From positions 4,278,001-4,342,000 of the forward strand of contig NC_084929.1 in assembly GCF_958298935.1 (NCBI RefSeq): DNA of 64,000 nucleotides. Reading direction: 5' to 3'. The position numbers and the translations under genes are program-made. The notes beneath the pieces are model-generated. The model was not told the DNA's origin and did not search any database. It saw only the letters and a program-made list of their open reading frames with translations. Below are positions 57,493 through 64,000 of this stretch, one piece after another. Source of the stretch: Phragmites australis (Eukaryota; Streptophyta; Magnoliopsida; Poales; Poaceae). Within the stretch, counting starts at the first letter, position 1. The number at the start of each line of letters is the position of its first letter.

Positions 57493-59877
57493 ACTTCTTC
57501 GTTATCTTTGGTGAGACATCCCCACCTTGATCTTCTCCTCAATCTTCGGAGCTGGATCCGTCCTCGCTACCCAGCTAACCTGTCTTCGACTGACCTCTCT
57601 CCTCCGCCACCAGCTTCACCCACCAATGATCCTCCACCATCATGGCAGGAGACACCCTCGTTTCCTCGCCATCCCGACGGCCACCACCGCTTGGTCGGCT
57701 AACCTCCACATCCATCCCTCTAAGTAGAGGCATGGTGAACCCAAAACCTCAACCCTACCTAACCTAAATTGAGTTCGCCGGAGTCGCAAACCTTGCCCGA
57801 TAAGAAGGCTAGATTACAAAGTTCATCGCACGATACATATTTCACATGCCTTCACCCCCCAACTCATTGGAATGATAATTACTCATTCCATTTTAATAAT
57901 TAAATGCTTTTGTGTGTGTATTTTACATCCTCTGTCATAACATGCGCATTTCATCATTCCCTTGCCATCTTTGTCATGTTGCACAGGTGAGACACATCGT
58001 TGTTCACACTCAAACCACCAAGTGCTAACCTTTGTCATATTGTACGGTTGAAACACATCGTTGTTCATGCATGGCTTTCATCCGTCGGGCGCATAACCAC
58101 ACTATAAATCAGACCAAATCCCTAATCCCCATAACCCATTCCCATTCACCACCACTGCCACCCCTTGGCCCAACCCCCACCCAGCACTCCACCTCGCATA
58201 TAGGTCGCTTCACCGCTGCAGTGCACCTCTTCATCCCCTACGCAAGTCTCTTCCTCTCCTACTTATTCATCGTCTTTGACAAGACGTCCCCACTTCACTC
58301 TCCTCCTCCGTCTTTAGATCTAGATTCGTGCCCGCTACCTAGCTAACCCGTATCTGATGGACCTTGCTTGGTTGCCCCCGCCACCAACCCCACCCACCAA
58401 CAATCCTCCACCATCACGGTAGGAGACACCCCCACTACCTCACCATCCCAGCGGCCACCACCGCTTGACCGACTGACCTCTGCATCCATCCCTCTAAGCC
58501 GGGGCATGCTGAACCCAAAACCTAACAACCCAAATCCTCAACCCTAACCTAAATCGAGCTTGCTGGAGTCGCATACCTTGCTGGATAAGAAGGCTAGAGG
58601 ATGAAGCTCATTGCATGATACATCTTTCACATGCTTTCACCCCCCAAAACTCATTGCAATGATAATTAGTCATTCCATTTAATAACCAAATGCTTTTTTG
58701 TGTGTGTGTATTTTAGGTCCTCTATCAGAGCATGCACATTTCATCCTTCCCTTGCCTTCTTTGTCATGTTGTACGGGTGAGATACACCGTTATTCACACT
58801 CAACTGCCAAGTGCTAACCTTGTTCATGTTGTATGGGTGAGACACATCGTTGTTCACACATGGCTTTCATCCATCGGACGCATATCCGCACTATAAATCA
58901 GAGCATAAGAGTCTTGGTTAGAGGACATAGCCATCGCCGAGCGTCCAATTGCACCCAAGAAGCCATGGTGATGTCCAAGCAAGCACCATAATGGCTTGAC
59001 CTCAACCTTCTTCCACTCTCAAACCCATGTGATCCTAACTTTCTCCCCACCCAAGACCCAACTCCACCGCGGTGAGCCGTGACAAGAATTGCTAGATCTC
59101 GACTTTTCTTGACTCTAGGTTCCCTTCGATACTAGCTGGTTCCCCCTCCCTTGTCCTCCTCTCCCTCCCTCCCTTCCCCTCACCCTCTAATTAATGATTT
59201 ACTAGTGTTTGTGTGCATGCAGGAGGAATTGGGTGTTCGGTTGCCACTAGAACTAAGGGTGCCTCATTGTCAGTGATGAGCGAGACTTGTTTCATTTCCG
59301 CATTGTCAGTAGTGTGTCGAGGAAGAGCATTATATTGGTGATGAAAGCGGCATCAACCATCATTTCGGCCACATGTATTAATGGATCCTATGACTATTAG
59401 AGCCAACCGGTGACCCTTTGTGAGTTTGTTAACATTGTCATCAGTCACTACATTCAACTGCATGATCTCCATCATCTCATCATCGGCCATACCATGGTAA
59501 CATTGTTACTTTGATTATTGTGCTTTGTTCATAGTCCACGTGATGCAATGTTGGTTTCGACAAAAGACTTCCCCGCCTTTGATGCCAACACTATCTACTA
59601 CCACCATTGTTGCAACGATGTCTTTATAAGATAGTGCCTCCTAAGGATCATCTATGTGTATCCCCATTGGAAACTGAGTCCAGGCTCTAGTATCCTAACA
59701 CCTAGCCTTCAGGTCCTCGGACCATAGGTTCATCGTCTAGTCTTTTCTTCTGATATACTTGCTTTGTTTCAGAGAGTATTCTTACTGTAGTTTTGCCTTT
59801 TTCTAAAACAAAAGTGGTTGCACACATTGTAATAACAAAATTGAATTTTAAGTCGTGGCACATCCACATAACCCCCC

Positions 59878-60005
<128 letters not shown>

Positions 60006-61480
60006 TATGGGTGGATACACACCGTTGTTCACACTCAACCCCACACATGGGTTTCATCTATTGGATGCACAGTCACACTATAAATCATAGCATAGAGTCA
60101 TAGTTGGAGGAGAAAGCTGTAGTCGAGGGCCTAACTACACCCTACAAGCTAGGGCAATGTCTAAGCAAGCATAGAAATGGCTAGAGATCGACCTTCCTCC
60201 ATTATCGAACCTATGTGACGCTGATTTTTTATTCCCACCCAAGATCCAACTCTACCCCTCACCCTCTAATTCATGATTTTATGTTGTGCACACAAAAGAA
60301 ATTGTGGGCGGATGGCTTGCCATGAGAATTGAGGGAACTTATCGCCGAGCAGCTCCATGTCAATGATGAGCAAGAATTGCTTCATTTTCGCTATCTGTCA
60401 TGTGTTGATTAAGAGCATTGATGATAAAAGAAATATCACTTGCCATTTCCACCCCTAAGGTTGATCCTACTATCGGAGCCAACCGATGACACCATTTGTG
60501 AGTTTGCCAACATTGTCATCTATCGTCTTATTCAACAAAGTGTTGCCAATTTCGTTGAGCGAGGCTTTGGAGTCTACCCAAGCTATTTGTTGTGACATAA
60601 AGTTTCAGTAAAGTGCTGCCAAATTTGTTGAGCAAGGATTTGGAGTCGATCCAAGCTATTCATCCTAGTGAGATAAAGAGTTAATAAAGCACACCCATTT
60701 CATCTAAAAATCGACCTCTTGGGCTCATCATCTAGGCTTTTCTTTAGATTTCCTTGAAGTTTCTCCGCCTTTCTTCTAAAAAAAAAATTGTTTTTTTACA
60801 CATGTTTTATATACAAAATGTCTTTTACACATTACACATTTTATTAAAAAATGTTTTTTACACAAGTTTTTTACAAAATGCCACCCCTTCCCTTCTTTAT
60901 CTTGTAGCATAGGCATAGGTGTGAGTGTGGATGTACCACGGTTCACACTCAACTGACACAAGTTTTAGGAAGGCACAAAGAAGGATCAAACAATAGTCCC
61001 CATGGGGTTTCATTTGTTGTATGCACCAATGCATTTTTAGATAAAACTGTCACCGCCATCACCATTCCATCGTGAGAAGCCATGGAGATGTCCAAGCAAG
61101 TACGGGGATGGCAACCTTCCTCAACCCTAACCCATCTGATCCTGTGGAATGAGCGCTATCTCCATCCCCATGTATCTACCAACTTTTCCCAACAATTTGT
61201 AGTATATTTGTTTAAGTATCTGCCATAATTATGGGTAATGAGTTTATTGGGAATTATGTTATTGGAAATTTGCTAAAACTGTCGGAAAATATATGACTTT
61301 ATACACCCAAGAAAATACTAAAGAGTACTAAATTGTCGGCCACTCATACATTACTATCAGTACAGATTGAATATCTTGTAGTGGAGTGACGGTCCCTAGC
61401 TATTACTTCGACATTGTGCTGTGCTCCTTGGCCCGCACAACATGGTGTTGGCTCTGATGAAGGACTTTCCTGCCTTTTTT

Positions 61481-61786
61481 AATGAAGGAATAAATAACTT
61501 ATTCCGGTCTCTACACAAAGTTATGAACGCAGCCGTTTATTATTACAAAGTTTAATATAACACCTGCATTCCGGATAAATTATGGAAAAACAAGAGTATA
61601 CTTAACATTGGCCGGTCCAGGTCAAGATCGAAGTCTATTACTAAACCGCCAACCAAATTGGGCATAAATCTCCATCACTGCTGTTTCTAATCTTCGACAT
61701 GCATCTTTTATAAGAGGCCGATCTTCCGTCTTCTTCCACATTGCTGCAATGATGTCTTTGTAAGGCAGTGCCTCCTAAGGGGCATC
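61481..61786. other. Insertion-like segment in the last array unit
   Basis: The phrase GACTTTCCTGCCTTTT matches GACTTCCCCGCCTTTG near 59565, and TGCAATGATGTCTTTGTAAG matches TGCAACGATGTCTTTATAAG near 59612. Here they are separated by about 260 extra bases (61480-61735). No ends or coding could be defined. Confidence 0.4.
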
Positions 61787-61856
61787 TATAAACCCCCGCA
61801 GGCCGGCAGCTTTGCTAGATGTATAAACCCCCGCAGGCCGGCAGCTTTGCTAGATG
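61787..61856. repeat. 35-bp perfect tandem duplication
   Basis: Two identical units starting TATAAACCCCCGCAGG, at 61787-61821 and 61822-61856. Confidence 0.92.
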
Positions 61857-62462
61857 TCTGACCTCCTGCGTCACTGATGTTGGCGACGTCAATTGCCACA
61901 CTGGTTATGAAGAGCAAGAGTTGAGGGAGATGATTGCGGAGGCAGAGCTAAACCTAGGGATTTGACTAATCCATTGGGACTTTCCTTTTTTATTTGGAAG
62001 CAGAGTATGATAGCCATGAAAGGGGAACATCTGTTAATAAGGCTTAGTTCCACTGTTCTTTATACTAGACATGGTTGTACTTCGAATAAGTGTTGCCTTA
62101 CTGATGTGATCAGACAAGAATAAATGACAACTTAGTGATATGTTATCAATGATCTAGGAAGCTTATTGCCAGTTGCATTTTCTTGTCTATGTTGTTTGTT
62201 AGAGCTAACTTGGTTTCTATGGCTTACAAATCAAGTCTAGCTTATCTCAAATAATGATGTACGCTGTTTTCCAACTCTAATATGCTACAATGTAGCGAGA
62301 GACAATGGTATACCCACCGGACTGGATAGTTTATGAGGCTCCACGTTTCAAGTTATGAAGTGCCGCGTTTTTGAATTTTTTTAAATATTACTATTTTATA
62401 CATAAATTTAAAACATAATATGTAAATTATGAAAATTACAAAATAATATCTATTTACGTTCT
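61857..62462. other. Spacer without recognised feature
   Basis: AT-rich DNA. No gene or element ends seen. Confidence 0.35.
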
Positions 62463-62667
62463 GGTACAACGAGAAAGGGGTTCTCACGTCCTCATGATGT
62501 GAAAAAGGGGTTTTCGTGTCATGAGGGCTCGAAACCATTTCTTACAGTACCAGAACGCGAAAATAGATTTTTCTTGTCCTGATTGCACGAAAAAATTTGT
62601 TCGCATTCTGAGCACGCGAAAATATTCTTTTCGAGTCCTGACGACGAGAAAATATGATTTGCATGGT
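62463..62667. repeat. 30-bp degenerate minisatellite, about seven units
   Basis: Each unit has the pattern (C/G)ACG(C/A)GAAAA..TTTTCG.GTCCTGA. A-runs and T-runs separated by a few bases make each unit quasi-palindromic. Units begin roughly every 29-31 bases. No single reading frame runs through all units. Confidence 0.65.
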
Positions 62668-63166
62668 AGAATTTTCTTAGCGCCATAAAATTATTTTGCT
62701 TTTGCATTCTATGAATTAACATATTTGTTGTACGAAAAATTGTTAAATGTATTTACATTTTATTGTATGCATGAAAAACTATTTAACGAAAATTTTATTT
62801 CTACCGCTCGAAAAGATATTTAGCGTGAAAATATTATGCTGCTTTTTTATTTTGTGATTCAATTTATTTCTTATACGGAATATAATATGGAAAAAAATCA
62901 TAGAATCACTTGTCGACAACGGGAGGTAGCTGATAAACATTATACGGGAGGCTATAATTTTTTTTAAACAATAATATTTGTAAAGCATAAGTATCATAGA
63001 ACCTGGCACAGAGGTTACATACGCTAATAAACATTACATGGAGCATGAGTTTATCGTTGTAGTGCAAATGTACCATAACCATAAAGAGATGACATAACAA
63101 ACGTTGACATGTATGATACGCCTAAAGACTAATTTAATAGCGTGCCACTGTTAAATCTAACATGTC
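62668..63166. other. AT-rich spacer
   Basis: No gene or element recognised. Confidence 0.35.
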
Positions 63167-63908
63167 TTAGGGAATGAAAATAGGCCAGGTTACAATAGAT
63201 GCTCTATACTGAGTGCACCTAGGATATTTGCTCTTTCGCACGGCATCGAGGCCCTCCGCCTTAGCATGACGGGCTCTCTCCCGCTTCCTTTCCCTCTTTG
63301 CTTCGCGTGCTTCAGTTGCGGCGTGCTCCTTCGCTGCCTTCCTCATGTGCTCCTCCTTTTGACGCTTCAGTCACAGTTCCTCCCGCTGTTGCTCGTATTC
63401 TCAACGTTCATAAGCTTGCCTCCTCCACCGCATGCTCATGTCGACTCACCGCTTCTGGTTCTCAGTTTGCTCCATGTTTAGTCATCCCATGAAGTCACAT
63501 ATAGGTGGAGGAGACTGGAGAAATGAAATAAGAGAGAAGATTAGTAAGACAGTGCATGAGATCATATGGAAAGTGCCACAAGAGTGATCTATGTCGCTAT
63601 ACTGGTGGGTACTTATACGGTACATGTCAAGGTGGGTCGTACTGGTAGTTGGCACATATGAAGAAGCGTCTGCCATAGGTGTAGGAGATGTCCTGGGACT
63701 CGCGTAGCCTACAAGGGTCGCCATAGAAGCACATTAGTGGTTCGACCCTCTGGGGGATGAAAATCCTCAAATGTTTCTTGGATGAACTTGGTGGAGCTAA
63801 GGAAGACATTGTAGTTGAGAGAGCTGAGAAAGGAGTGGTGTATCCATGATTGAGGGTGTAGTTATTTATGGTGGCTGGGGCTGGTGCATGGACTGAGTGC
63901 ATAGGCAT
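63167..63908 (-). pseudogene. GRF-type zinc-finger-like, transposon-associated protein pseudogene
   Basis: On the minus strand an N-terminal part leads into VEPLMCFYGDPCRLRESQDI and RRFFICANYQYDPP. This is the spaced Cys/aromatic pattern of the GRF-like zinc finger found in a large grass protein family, often in or near transposons. A possible intron follows. Then comes a coiled-coil, charged tail (KRQKEEHMRKAAKEHAATEA, then KSKYPRCTQYR near the end, as in the family). Two stops (TGA) lie where Trp would be expected in the middle segment. The fragment is broken and repetitive, so I call a pseudogene. Confidence 0.6.
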
Positions 63909-64000
63909 GTTCGACCCTCTAGGGGATGAAAATCCTCCAACGTTTCTTGGCTGAGCTTGGTGGAGCTGAGGAAGACATTGTAGTTGAGAGAGCTGAGAAA
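63739..64000. repeat. 170-bp period duplication at the right edge
   Basis: GTTCGACCCTCT(G/A)GGGGATG begins both copies, near 63739 and 63909. Similarity continues for about 90 bases to GAGAGAGCTGAGAAA, with roughly 7 differences. It duplicates an internal piece of the zinc-finger pseudogene. The window ends inside the second copy. Confidence 0.85.

Overview
The window is nuclear DNA from a grass (Poaceae). The evidence is intron-rich plant genes with GC-rich first exons, products typical of grasses (kinesin-13A, U1A snRNP, GCP4, an RFI2-like RING protein) and a dense load of grass-type transposable elements (Ty1/copia, Ty3/gypsy, solo LTRs, Stowaway and Tourist MITEs, a Helitron, LINE tails and a SINE). 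No bacterial genes, CRISPR arrays, tRNA or rRNA genes were recognised. The species cannot be fixed from the sequence. The pairing of a kinesin-13A with a U1A gene recalls, from memory only, the region of rice chromosome 5 that holds SRS3.

Layout. 1-3492 (minus): 5' part of a gamma-tubulin complex component 4 gene (8 exons seen, 3' end outside the window) with a Helitron in intron 2. 3690-4195: a decayed plastid ycf2 fragment in nuclear DNA. 5331-15874 (minus): a complete six-exon RING-H2 gene like RFI2 (433 aa), whose second intron carries an antisense, decayed copia element (8057-12485, target-site duplication ATGCA). 15.9-25.5 kb: intergenic repeats, including a minisatellite, a 1.465-kb tandem duplication carrying fragments of a plastid TPR-protein gene, and LTR-like sequence. 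25525-26488 (minus): a sulfotransferase pseudogene. 27.4-30.8 kb: MITEs.

31663-42425 (plus): a complete 12-exon kinesin-13A gene (809 aa) with a truncated gypsy element in intron 4 and a LINE tail in intron 5. 44587-48818 (plus): a four-exon PP1-type phosphatase gene (322 aa) with an antisense solo LTR in intron 1. 50709-53964 (plus): a five-exon U1A snRNP gene (249 aa). All exon phases of these genes join cleanly. From about 54.6 to 61.8 kb there is a diverged tandem array of a roughly 0.78-1.2 kb repeat, interrupted by a second solo LTR of the family found in the phosphatase gene and by a 62-unit AC microsatellite. The right end holds a 30-bp minisatellite and a pseudogene of a transposon-associated zinc-finger protein.

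The five intact-looking genes are housekeeping genes: microtubule nucleation, a light-signalling type E3 ligase, microtubule depolymerisation, dephosphorylation and splicing. They do not form a pathway. The most notable unexplained structures are the 54.6-61.8 kb array, the pair of solo LTRs with perfect target-site duplications, the 1.465-kb tandem duplication, and the 30-33 bp minisatellites. I saw no convincing new multi-gene system.
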